Below, one piece after another: positions 1 through 8,081 of a stretch of 64,000 nt of DNA. The notes beneath the pieces are model-generated. The model had not been told where the DNA came from, searched no databases, and saw only the letters and a list, made by a program, of their open reading frames with translations. The position numbers were made by a program, and so were the translations under genes. Positions within the stretch are counted from its first letter, which is position 1. Every line of letters begins with the position of its first letter. The stretch comes from Myxococcales bacterium (lineage in GTDB: Bacteria > Myxococcota_A > Polyangia > Polyangiales > Ga0077539): the NCBI GenBank assembly GCA_016793325.1, contig JAEUKI010000079.1, positions 1 to 64,000 on the forward strand, given 5' to 3'.

Positions 1-579
1 ATCGCGGGAGAGGGGCTTTGATTTTGTGTGCATCATAGACAGCTGTTGGTTTTCTGTCGCGACGCTTCGGTCCCAGTAGCCCCTCTCCCGCGATCTCGCG
101 GGAGAGGGGCGCGCGGCAGCGGGGGTGAGGCCGCGGCAAACCACCGCGCGAAACGCGTGCTCGGATCGACATGCCTTCGACGTGTGTTGGGCGGTGACGC
201 TCGATCGCACGAACCGCTGGAGTTCTACCCACAGAACTGGCGATGAGCTGCGGCAATTTTCGGCGCCTATGGGCTCGTCTCCCGGGCGTGTGCTTCGAGA
301 TGAGGTCGATCCAGAGGGTTCGAAGAGGGGTATCGAATCACAATCGATCCCTCGACCGGGGTTCGAGGTCACGCGCCGTCGAGCCCGAGGTTCGTCGCTG
401 GCCGCTGGACGATCGGAGCAATGGCGCGCGGTCGCGCCGTCGCGCGTGAACGCGACCACGACGAACGGGCCCAACCTCCGCTGTGGGGTCCGACCGCGGT
501 GTGCGCCGAGCTTCACCGGTGTTGTCCGCGGTCGATCCGCTTCGGTGGGCTTCGATGAACGTCGCAGGGGCGCCGTGCC
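1..579. other. Intergenic region, no gene seen
   Basis: No reading frame here has credible protein character on either strand; the frames that are open are arginine-rich and look like shadows of high GC. The first 110 bases carry a REP-like palindrome described separately. The rest lies downstream of the minus-strand lipoprotein that ends at 580 and may simply be its 3' flank. Confidence 0.5.
79..110. repeat. REP-like perfect palindrome
   Basis: Positions 79-93 (GCCCCTCTCCCGCGA) and 96-110 are perfect reverse complements around a 2-nt TC loop. Positions 2-16 repeat the right arm exactly, so a second copy is cut by the window start. The sequence resembles the CCCTCTCCC...GGGAGAGGG hairpin units widespread in intergenic DNA of high-GC bacteria. 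It would form a strong hairpin in RNA from either strand. Confidence 0.8.
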
Positions 580-1098
580 TCACGGAACTGGCGCGAGCGT
601 TCCTGTGACGTACACGAGGCCGACGGACTCGAACTCGCTGAAGCAGCCCGAAGCGCTCTTGGGTCCCATCGCGAACGACAGATGAGACTCGACCTGACCG
701 CTCGGGCCGAGCATCACCGACAGCTCCAACCCGCGCATCGATGGCCAGCACGAACGCACCACCGACGTCGGCGCCAGCTCGCACGCCGGAACGGTCATCG
801 CGTGCCGCCCCACACGGCGATCCAGCGTCCGCACCAACCCTGTGCACGTGATGTTCTGCTCGGGGCTTCGCGCGTCGATGTAGCGAAACGTCCCTCGATC
901 GCCGGACACCTGGAGTTCGCACGTCCCCGGCGGCGACCACGCCACGTTTCGCTCCCCGAGCAATCGACACTCGCCTCGGTGACGCGCGAGCGTCGGTCCC
1001 CGCTTGCAGCCCGGCGCGCATGCGACAGCGACGAAGAAGCACCCGAGCGCGAGCTTCGAGACGAAGAGGGCGGGCATCGACCGGCGACTGGACAGCAT
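580..1098 (-). CDS. Small secreted lipoprotein, unknown function
   Basis: The product has 172 residues. The N-terminus is basic, then hydrophobic, and ends in a Cys-containing stretch (FFVAVACAPGC) that suits a lipoprotein signal peptide. The mature part holds several paired cysteines (for example GTCELQ and NITCTG), suggesting a disulfide-stabilised periplasmic domain. The chosen ATG at 1098 is preceded by a strong ribosome binding site, GGAGGAG, 8 nt upstream. An internal ATG seven codons later is an alternative. No family is recognised. It stands alone, with long gaps on both sides. Confidence 0.75.
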   Translation of the reverse strand: MLSSRRSMPALFVSKLALGCFFVAVACAPGCKRGPTLARHRGECRLLGERNVAWSPPGTCELQVSGDRGTFRYIDARSPEQNITCTGLVRTLDRRVGRHAMTVPACELAPTSVVRSCWPSMRGLELSVMLGPSGQVESHLSFAMGPKSASGCFSEFESVGLVYVTGTLAPVP

Positions 1099-1445
1099 CG
1101 ACTTTGCTCCTCCGCGACGAGCGTGCCGCGGCCGTCTACTGATCGGTTACTCCGACGACTTCGCGGCTTATAACGGGCTTAGAACTCGCTATTCGAACCA
1201 GCCGCGCCGACAGCGCCCGCACAGACCGACGCGGTTCTTCGAGCGACGCCCCGTTGGAAGGACCACGCACAGTGCGCTCACGCGTGGGAAATCTCCCGAG
1301 AACCTCGGCACGCGTGTAGCCAACGGAAGTCGGAGCGGCTGTCGGTGCGCCCGAGCGCGGTCGACGCGAGACAGACGACACGCGTGTGCCGTGACGCCGA
1401 GCGCATCGATCACACCCACGCAGATCCATCGCGCTCACCGTTGGG
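1099..1445. other. Intergenic region, nothing recognised
   Basis: This region separates the divergent lipoprotein (minus) and hypothetical gene (plus). It presumably carries both promoters. I see no convincing promoter hexamers, repeats or RNA structure. Confidence 0.4.
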
Positions 1446-1937
1446 ATGCTCGATCACCAGCGTCGGCTGCAGGTATCCTTCGCGCCGATGTTCGTGATCG
1501 ATCAACTCTACGAAGCGTGGACTGCGGATGCGGTCGACGATCCCAAGTCTCCGCTGTACGGGCGGGCGCCGAGCGACGCCGACGCGGCAGCGGCCGGAAG
1601 TCCGTGGATCCACGGGCTCACCCACCGCGCGGACAAGCGGCTCGTGGCGAGGTTCTGGTGTCACGATCGCCCCGTTGCGCCAGAGACCCGCATCGACTTC
1701 GAGCCGCTCGTCGAGACCGTCGCGTGGCGCGGCGGCGCTGCGAAGGCGACGCCGAGGTTCGTCTCGGCGATGATTCACGGGGCGTTTTTCGAGACGTTCG
1801 TCGCTGGCTACTACCGACAGAAGGGCGTCACAACGCTGCGCTTTCGATCGATGCGCGACGGCGCGGTGTTCGTGATCGACCACACGGAGCCGTTTCACGA
1901 AGAGACCAACCTCGACCCGTACATTCAGCGCCCGTAG
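1446..1937 (+). CDS. Hypothetical protein
   Basis: The product has up to 163 residues. An in-frame ATG at 1488 (MFVIDQLYEAW) gives a more natural N-terminus and may be the real start; neither start has an obvious ribosome binding site. It has no signal peptide or membrane segment, is rich in aromatic residues and Arg, and ends FHEETNLDPYIQRP. Codon use is typical for the window, with GC-rich third positions. I recognise no family. The following gene on this strand is the MoxR ATPase, about 365 nt away, so an operon is unlikely. Confidence 0.6.
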   Translation: MLDHQRRLQVSFAPMFVIDQLYEAWTADAVDDPKSPLYGRAPSDADAAAAGSPWIHGLTHRADKRLVARFWCHDRPVAPETRIDFEPLVETVAWRGGAAKATPRFVSAMIHGAFFETFVAGYYRQKGVTTLRFRSMRDGAVFVIDHTEPFHEETNLDPYIQRP

Positions 1938-1978
1938 CGCTGTGCGCGGGGCGTGTGCGCTACCATCGGTCGCTCGAG

Positions 1979-2218
1979 TCAACGTCGAGTGCGCTGGAGC
2001 CGGCCGAGGCTTTGTTGCCAACGGTCCCGCTCGCAGAGGGGGGCGAAGCCCACAATCGCCGCGCGTGCGCCCCCATTGGCGAGCAGCGAGCGCATGCACT
2101 CGTTGCACGCGCGCTCGTCGACCCGCGGCGCTGAACACACGTATTCGACGTCGCTCAGGGCCGCACCGCGGGGAGCAGTGAGCGCCGCGATCGACCGCGC
2201 GAGCTCCTTCGATGCCAC
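1979..2218 (-). pseudogene. Possible remnant of a dCMP-deaminase-like gene
   Basis: A minus-strand frame of 79 codons from a possible GTG at 2218 to a TGA at 1979 reads with credible protein character. It contains a Cys-x-x-Cys with surroundings RACNECMRSLLANGGARAAI and later DRWQQSLGRLQ. These resemble the PCxxCA zinc-binding segment and the C-terminal part of deoxycytidylate deaminases. The usual upstream HAE active-site segment is missing, so this would be a 5'-truncated fragment or a diverged small protein. It lies antisense to the upstream region of the MoxR gene. The family assignment is tentative. Confidence 0.3.
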
Positions 2219-2290
2219 GCTCGGACATCGCGAAGGCGCGAGGGAGTTTTCCCGATGCGATCTTGGTTTCGGAGTGCGTCCGATCCTCGG

Positions 2291-2296
2291 TACGGT
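2291..2296 (+). promoter_or_regulatory. Putative -10 box of leaderless moxR-type gene
   Basis: TACGGT ends 6 nt before the GTG at 2303, with no ribosome binding site between. A weak -35-like TTCGGA lies 17 nt upstream (2268-2273). The spacing fits a transcript starting at or very near the start codon. Confidence 0.45.
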
Positions 2297-2302
2297 CGTG
2301 CC

Positions 2303-4951
2303 GTGACCGCAACCGCCATCGATCCCGCGCTCGCGCGCAGCAATCAGACCTCGTTCGAAGTCGCCGCTGGTCGGTTCAAGGACTTCTTCGCCGAGCTGGG
2401 GCGGACCTTCGTCGAGCGCGACGATCTGCTCACGCAGATTTCGCTCGCGCTCTTGTCGCGCGAACACGTCTTGATGACCGGTCCCCCAGGAACGGCCAAG
2501 AGCGGCGTCGCCGCCGCCGTGCTCGGTCGCATCCTCGACGAGTCCACCGCGAAGCCGAGCCTCTTCGCGAAGCAGTTCACCGAGAGCACCGTGCAGACGG
2601 ACCTCGTCGGCCCGATCGATTTCAAGACGCTCATGTCGACGGGGCAGACCGAGCACTTCACGGATCAAGGCATGCTCGGCGCGGTCCACGCGTTTCTCGA
2701 CGAGGTGCTCGACGGGCGCGACATGCTCCTGCGCACGACCCTCAACGTCTTGAACGAACGCGAGCTCAAGCAAGGCAACAAGGTCACGAGCGGCATCATC
2801 GAGTGCGCCCTGATGACCACCAACCGCTACCTCGCGGAGGTGCTCGAAGGGTCGCGCGAGACGCTGCTCGCGTTCGTGGATCGAATCGCGTTCGTCGCGT
2901 TCGTTCCCAAGGGATTCGGCGCGCCGGGGTCGATGGGGCGCGTCCTTCGCTCGCAGCTCGGCGGCGGCCGCGGCGCCAGCTGGAAGAGCGTGCTCACGAT
3001 TCAAGACATCGACGTTCTCCAGGACGCTACCGACCGCGTGGCGATGGACGACTCGCTCTGCGAGACCTTGGAGACGCTCATGTCCGCGATCGAGCACGAC
3101 CTCGCCGCCGCGAGCCGCGCGGACCCGTCCTTCATCGCGACGCGCTATCTCTCCACGCGCACCGTCGTCCGACTCGGAAAAGTGCTTCGCGCCGCGTGCG
3201 TCCTCGACAAGATCTCCAACCCGTCGCGCCCGCTCGAGGTCACGTTCGAAGACTTCGAGCGGCTCCGGCTCAGCATGCTCCTCTCGGGGCCGACGCCCGA
3301 CCAAGTCGCCTCGCTCCTCGGACGCGAGACCGACCCACGCGAGCGTCGACAGCTCTCGATCATGCGCACCGAGCGAGAGATCTTCGATCGAACGCTCGCG
3401 AAGATCCCTCGCCCGAAGCGGGTCGTCCGCCCCGTGACGCAGCCGTCCGTCGACCTCGCGGCGCTCGAGCGCGCCGTCGAGAGCGCAAAGCCCGGCGGCG
3501 ACACCAAGGCCCTCCTCGAGACCACGAAGAAGATCGCCGTCGCCGTCGAGAGCGGCGCGCAAGGCGCCGACAAAGCGCGTGCGCTCCTCGAGGGCACGGT
3601 CTCTTCCCTCGTCGAACGCGCGCTGCGAAAGGGGTTGCTCGCAGGCGCAGGCGTCCAAGGCGACACCGCCACCGGCCATCCGCGGCAGATCGCGAAGGCG
3701 CTCGAAGAGCTCTCGCAGGGCCTCGAGAAATCCGCGAGCGAAGCGCGGCCCATCGCGCGATGGATCCGAGGTAGAGCGATCGCCCTGCTCGATGACGCCG
3801 CGAGCCTCGCGTCGACCCAGGTGGGCGCTGCGCTCGACGCGAGCGCGTCCGAACACTCGTCTCCCGAAAGCGCCAGCAAACGGGCTGGTGAAATCATCGC
3901 CGAGCTCGAGGGCATCGTCGCGGATCGAGAGCGCCTCGAGCGCCTCGGCGCGGATCTTCCTCCCAACGCCAGCCCCCGCGGGTCGCTCGAGCGAGCGCTC
4001 GGACGGGTCGAGAGCGAGGTCGTCGAGCTCATGGACGGAGCGTTTCGACGGGCGATCGCCGACGCGCTCGGGCGCCTCGACGCCGCGCAATTGACCGCGA
4101 TCCTCGCGGCGCTCGGCCCGACGATCGAGCGCATCGACGCGCTCGGCGAGCGCTTCGCGCTGATGGGCGGGAGCGCGATCCGGCTCAAGCAACGGGTCGT
4201 CGGTCCGAGGATCAAACCGCTGCTTGTGTCCGCGTTCGCGCGGCTGCAAGCGGACGACCGAATGGCGCTCGTCGCGCAAATCGGCGACCTCATCAAAGAG
4301 CTCGAGGCCGGCGGACTCGGAAACGTCCTTCAGCCGCACGAGCTGCTCGAGATGGCCGCAACGTCCCTGGTCCATCGCGAAGAGAGCCAGCCGCGGCCGC
4401 CCGCGCCCGACGCGGACGCCAAGGGCTTTCACGCGTTGCGCGCGTCCGACCAGCGCATCTCGCTCGCGTTCACGATGGTCGAAGCGGCCTCTCGCATCAA
4501 AGAACCCAAGATCGGCCCCGACAGTCCGCCCGACGCCGCGATCGCCGAGCTCACGCGCGCGATCGCTGTGCTCCCGACGCCGCTGCGCGTGTCGATGGGC
4601 AAGCTCGACCTCGAGCGGATCGACCGCGCGATCGCGCTGCTCGAAGCGTTCTTCGCGCCGCTCGCGAGCGCGGCGGACGAGGCCCTCGTGAGCGGCGACC
4701 CCGCGTTGGTCGCGCACATGCTGGATCGACTCGCGTCCTCGCGGTTCTTTCACGTCACGCGCGACGAGGGGGCGCTGCTTCGCTTCTCGCTCGAGGCGCG
4801 CGTCGTGGGAGAAGTGTTTCCCGAAGTGGCTGCGGAGGCCGCGGCGCTACGCGCGAGGATCGACGCGCTCGAAGCAGACTCGGCCGATCGCCTCGAGCGC
4901 CTTCGCGCCGTTCGCGCAGACCATCAGTGGAAATCGGTGCTCGCCCCGTGA
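2303..4951 (+). CDS. MoxR-family AAA+ ATPase (RavA-like)
   Basis: This 882-residue protein has an N-terminal AAA+ module of the MoxR/RavA type. The Walker A motif GPPGTAKS is at residues 60-67, Walker B FLDEV at about 131-135, and a sensor-1 TTNR at 172-175. Behind it lies a long, helix-rich region of about 550 residues with many Glu/Arg heptad-like stretches. MoxR ATPases work with VWA-domain partners in metal insertion or in remodelling protein complexes. The next gene is such a partner, and its GTG overlaps this stop codon. The GTG at 2303 is preferred over the in-frame ATG at 2255, because the TACGGT box would lie inside a gene starting there. The C-terminal length exceeds E. coli RavA, so orthology is not claimed. 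Confidence 0.85.
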   Translation: MTATAIDPALARSNQTSFEVAAGRFKDFFAELGRTFVERDDLLTQISLALLSREHVLMTGPPGTAKSGVAAAVLGRILDESTAKPSLFAKQFTESTVQTDLVGPIDFKTLMSTGQTEHFTDQGMLGAVHAFLDEVLDGRDMLLRTTLNVLNERELKQGNKVTSGIIECALMTTNRYLAEVLEGSRETLLAFVDRIAFVAFVPKGFGAPGSMGRVLRSQLGGGRGASWKSVLTIQDIDVLQDATDRVAMDDSLCETLETLMSAIEHDLAAASRADPSFIATRYLSTRTVVRLGKVLRAACVLDKISNPSRPLEVTFEDFERLRLSMLLSGPTPDQVASLLGRETDPRERRQLSIMRTEREIFDRTLAKIPRPKRVVRPVTQPSVDLAALERAVESAKPGGDTKALLETTKKIAVAVESGAQGADKARALLEGTVSSLVERALRKGLLAGAGVQGDTATGHPRQIAKALEELSQGLEKSASEARPIARWIRGRAIALLDDAASLASTQVGAALDASASEHSSPESASKRAGEIIAELEGIVADRERLERLGADLPPNASPRGSLERALGRVESEVVELMDGAFRRAIADALGRLDAAQLTAILAALGPTIERIDALGERFALMGGSAIRLKQRVVGPRIKPLLVSAFARLQADDRMALVAQIGDLIKELEAGGLGNVLQPHELLEMAATSLVHREESQPRPPAPDADAKGFHALRASDQRISLAFTMVEAASRIKEPKIGPDSPPDAAIAELTRAIAVLPTPLRVSMGKLDLERIDRAIALLEAFFAPLASAADEALVSGDPALVAHMLDRLASSRFFHVTRDEGALLRFSLEARVVGEVFPEVAAEAAALRARIDALEADSADRLERLRAVRADHQWKSVLAP

Positions 4952-7470
4952 GCGCAGTGACGCGAGGCATCGCTCGGCTCGAACAGCTCGCGGCCCGCGT
5001 CGAGCTCGTCGGCACGACGCGCGAAGCGAAGCTGCTCTACCGCGTCGCAGCGCCGATCTTCGATCGATTGGGCTGGCGCCCCAAGCTCCAGACGCACGCC
5101 GTGCGCGCGCTCGTCGAGGACTTTCGCGCGAACACGATCGAGCCGCCCGCCAAGCGCGACGCGCTGTTCACCGAGGCGATCGACGAGCTCGAAGAGAACC
5201 TCGTCAACGTCGAGCGGCTCGCGGCCGTTCGCCGTCGGCCGCCTGTCGCGCACGCAGCGTGGCTTCGTCGCACGTACGACCTCCTCGTTCGCGCGGGCGG
5301 AGCCGTGAGCGCGATCGACCCTCGAGACGCCCGCGAGCGCGCGATCGAGGTCGCCCATACGCCCATGGTGTCGCTGCTCTCGCCGCTCAACGTCGAGCGC
5401 GCCGCGGCGGACGCCCGCGACGACATCGCCGACATCGAAGCGCGCATGCGGGTGGTAGAGCTCGAGCTCGCCGCGGTCGACCACCTCCTCGCCGCGGGCC
5501 GCGCCGAGCTCGACGTGCTCGCGCGCAGGCGAAGGCTCTTCGAGGCAGCTCGCCAAGTGTTGCTCGACACCGACGCGGCGCTGCCGCTCGAGGTCGACGG
5601 CGTGACCGAGCGAAAGCGCGCCATTCTGGCGGAGATCCTTCGGCTCAACCGACTCGAGTCCGCGGGGGTCGACTTCGAAGTGGGCCTCGCGCACCAAGGG
5701 CGCTCCGCCATCGCCCGAGGAGAAAGCGCGCGGCTCCGCGCGATCGTGGCTGCGCTCGACCACGTCGGGCGCGGCAAACCAACGACGCGGTTCGCGCAGC
5801 TCGCGCGTCGAGCCCACGCCGCGGTGTTCGGAGGGGCGAGCGTGCGCGACGACCAGGAGTGCCGCGCGTCGTTCGAGCGCTCGTCGACCGAGCAGCTCGG
5901 CGACGACGTCGTCGGGATCGTTCGACGCGCCGTCGAGCGCGTCCGCAAGAGACTCGACAACGAAAAGCCCACGCGCACGGTCCAAGACAACGCCGAGCGA
6001 GCGCACTTTGCAGCGGGCGCCGACCACGACCTGCTCGTCGCCGCCCTCGCCGTCGACGGCGCGTTCGAGCTCGGCGGAACGCTCAACCCCGTGCGCGTCG
6101 TGTCCGAACAACGACGGCTGCGCCGCGTGACCTACCCGACGCAGACGCTCGAGCTCGTCGCCGCAGAGGGCGTCGAGGACATCCCCAACGCGATCATCGA
6201 GGACCCTCGCTTGATCGTGTTGCAGCTCGCCACGGGTCGACTGCTCGCGCGTCGCTTCGTTCGCGAAGAGGTCGAGCGAACGCCGCGCATCGCGTTGAGC
6301 TCGGAGGTGCGCGTGTTTCTGCTCGACGGCTCGGGCAGCATGATCGGCCCGCGCGCGAGGGTGCGAGACGCCATGCTCGTGGCCGAGCTCGCGACGCTCA
6401 TCCGGCGATTGACGGCGGGCGACACCGTGCGTTGCTGCCTGTACTTCGCGTTCTTCAACAGCGCGGTCGGGCCGATCGTGAAGATCGACTCGGTGGCGCT
6501 CGCCGAACGCGCGATCGCAGACGTGTGCTCGACCGTTCAAATGGGCGGAACGGACATCCAAGCCGCGCTGCTCGCGGCCTTCGACGTCGTGACTCGCGCG
6601 AGAGAGAGCGACCGGGATCTTGCAAAGGCGCAGGTCGTCCTCGTGACCGACGGAAACGCGCCCGTGGACGAGGCGATCGTCGTCGCGGCGCGCGAGCTCG
6701 CGTCGGACAAGCTCACGCTCGGGGTGAGCGTCGTCGCGCTCGGCACCGAAAACCCTGCCCTTCGCCAGCTCGTGGCGCACCAGCGCGCCAAGGGCGAGCG
6801 CGCGTTCTACCACTACGTCGACGACGACACGCTCGTGGCGATGGTCGAAGGATCGCTCGACGACGCGTCGCCGATCCACCAGCGCGAGACGCCCGAGACG
6901 CCGATCGATCCCAAGAAGGTCGCGGTCGACCTCGAACACTCGTGCGGGGACGTCGTCCGCGAGCTCGAAGACCTCGCGCGCGGCCGCGACCTCGAGGCCC
7001 TCGAACAGATCGAGTCCGAGCGTCAGGCGCTGCGCGAAGTGGGCATCGTCGATCTCGCGGTGATCGGCGAGGGAGAACGCGCGCGCATCGAGTCGATCCA
7101 GAAGGACCACGCGTCGCTGCGACGACGGTACGCGCGGTGGTTTCCGGATCCCGAGAACATCCAATCCGAGTACGCGACGCTCGAGAGCGCGGACCTCGAG
7201 GACGCCGAGTCCGTGCAAGTGATGCTCGCGTCGATCGTCGAAGTCGTCGCGGTCGTCGGTGGCTCGGAGCTCGCGCGCATGTCCGACGCGATCGACCTGA
7301 TCGAGCGCCTCATGCCCGACGCGGGACTGACGCCACGGCGGTACCTCGCCACGCTCGCCGCGCACACCGTGCACGTTCGTGCGGCGCTCGTGGCGCTGCA
7401 CGCAGAGACGTCGCCGAAGCGCCCCGAGACCGTCGACGTGTCGACGCGCGGCCGACGCAAGCGCCGTTGA
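4948..7470 (+). CDS. VWA-domain protein, partner of the MoxR ATPase
   Basis: This protein of 840 residues has a largely helical N-terminal half and a von Willebrand A domain from about residue 453. The MIDAS motif LLDGSGSM has its first Asp at 460, followed by a conserved GGTDIQAAL at about 533 and a VLVTDGNAP strand at about 570. VWA domains bind a metal and recruit client complexes. The start is taken as GTG 4948, whose GTGA overlaps the ATPase stop codon, so the two genes are translationally coupled. A GTG at 4927 would add seven residues. The arrangement matches MoxR-VWA pairs such as RavA-ViaA. The client is unknown and nothing adjacent suggests one. Confidence 0.85.
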   Translation: MSAVTRGIARLEQLAARVELVGTTREAKLLYRVAAPIFDRLGWRPKLQTHAVRALVEDFRANTIEPPAKRDALFTEAIDELEENLVNVERLAAVRRRPPVAHAAWLRRTYDLLVRAGGAVSAIDPRDARERAIEVAHTPMVSLLSPLNVERAAADARDDIADIEARMRVVELELAAVDHLLAAGRAELDVLARRRRLFEAARQVLLDTDAALPLEVDGVTERKRAILAEILRLNRLESAGVDFEVGLAHQGRSAIARGESARLRAIVAALDHVGRGKPTTRFAQLARRAHAAVFGGASVRDDQECRASFERSSTEQLGDDVVGIVRRAVERVRKRLDNEKPTRTVQDNAERAHFAAGADHDLLVAALAVDGAFELGGTLNPVRVVSEQRRLRRVTYPTQTLELVAAEGVEDIPNAIIEDPRLIVLQLATGRLLARRFVREEVERTPRIALSSEVRVFLLDGSGSMIGPRARVRDAMLVAELATLIRRLTAGDTVRCCLYFAFFNSAVGPIVKIDSVALAERAIADVCSTVQMGGTDIQAALLAAFDVVTRARESDRDLAKAQVVLVTDGNAPVDEAIVVAARELASDKLTLGVSVVALGTENPALRQLVAHQRAKGERAFYHYVDDDTLVAMVEGSLDDASPIHQRETPETPIDPKKVAVDLEHSCGDVVRELEDLARGRDLEALEQIESERQALREVGIVDLAVIGEGERARIESIQKDHASLRRRYARWFPDPENIQSEYATLESADLEDAESVQVMLASIVEVVAVVGGSELARMSDAIDLIERLMPDAGLTPRRYLATLAAHTVHVRAALVALHAETSPKRPETVDVSTRGRRKRR

Positions 7471-7570
7471 ACCGTCGCGCGCGTGACGACTCGGCGTTAC
7501 ACGCAACCGCGGACTCCGCTGAGCATCGTAGCTTCGTCTTCGCCATTCCTTCGAGCGCGGGCTCGTACCG

Positions 7571-8062
7571 ATGGAGCTATTGTCCCCCGATCACGCGATC
7601 GTCCTCGTCGAGCGCACGTTCGTCGTCGTCCTTCGGAGGCCTCCGACGCCCTCGCTCGTCGCGACGCTCGAAGCGCGCGTGCGCGCTGCAGTTCGTATTC
7701 ACTCGCCGCCCCTCGGCTACCTGCACGTCGTGCTCGATGTGCCGACCACGGGCAAGGTCGACGACGACTCGCGAACGGCGCTGATTTCGTTCGCGAAGCG
7801 CACGATGCACCTCTCGGATTGCGCGGCGATGGTGCTGATGCGAAGCGGCTTTGCGGGCGCGGCGATGCGCGCGGTGGTCACGGGCGCGCTGATGGCGATT
7901 CGCCCGAATGTTCCCGTGCGCGTGTTCTCGGAGATCGACCCCGCGACGCAGTTTCTCTCGCAGAACGCGCCGACGGAGAAGCCTCGCGACCCCGCGAAGG
8001 TCCTTCGTGCGGCGAACGAGCTCCGAGCGCACTTGCTTCAGGACTTTGCTCCCGAAGGCTGA
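7571..8062 (+). CDS. Hypothetical protein, STAS-like length and fold pattern
   Basis: The product has 163 residues with no signal peptide or membrane segment. Alternating beta strands and helices (AIVLVERTFVVVL, GYLHVVLDVPTTG, then helices up to ELRAHLLQDFAP) suggest a small alpha/beta domain. Its strand-helix pattern resembles proteins that myxobacteria often encode next to signalling genes, but no catalytic motif is visible. It starts 100 nt after the VWA gene and could be cotranscribed with it. The 3' end faces the large secreted protein on the other strand, only 11 nt away. Confidence 0.65.
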   Translation: MELLSPDHAIVLVERTFVVVLRRPPTPSLVATLEARVRAAVRIHSPPLGYLHVVLDVPTTGKVDDDSRTALISFAKRTMHLSDCAAMVLMRSGFAGAAMRAVVTGALMAIRPNVPVRVFSEIDPATQFLSQNAPTEKPRDPAKVLRAANELRAHLLQDFAPEG

Positions 8063-8065
8063 TTT

Positions 8066-8081
8066 CGCGCTGCTCAGCGCG
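8066..8081. terminator. Short hairpin between convergent genes
   Basis: CGCGCTG (8066-8072) and CAGCGCG (8075-8081) form a perfect 7-bp stem with a 2-nt loop between the two convergent stop codons; it includes the minus-strand stop. No U-tract follows. This is a candidate bidirectional termination or RNA-end structure, weakly supported. Confidence 0.35.

Noticed and set aside
1961..1966. TACCAT box like the leaderless -10 elements
   Set aside because: No start codon with a credible gene follows at the proper distance, so it is not counted.
1979..4753. 924-codon minus-strand frame across the MoxR gene
   Set aside because: It is antisense to a well-supported AAA+ ATPase and its translation is Arg/Glu/His-rich without motifs, a typical shadow at this GC. 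Only its last part (1979-2218), outside the ATPase, is kept as a possible remnant.
2303..7470. Naming the MoxR/VWA pair ravA-viaA
   Set aside because: The fold and pairing agree, but both proteins are much longer than the E. coli proteins and no respiratory or lipid context is present.
4924..7506. 860-codon minus-strand frame and an 841-codon plus-strand frame over the VWA gene
   Set aside because: Both are low-complexity Arg/His-rich translations overlapping the VWA gene, which has a clear MIDAS motif and coupled start.
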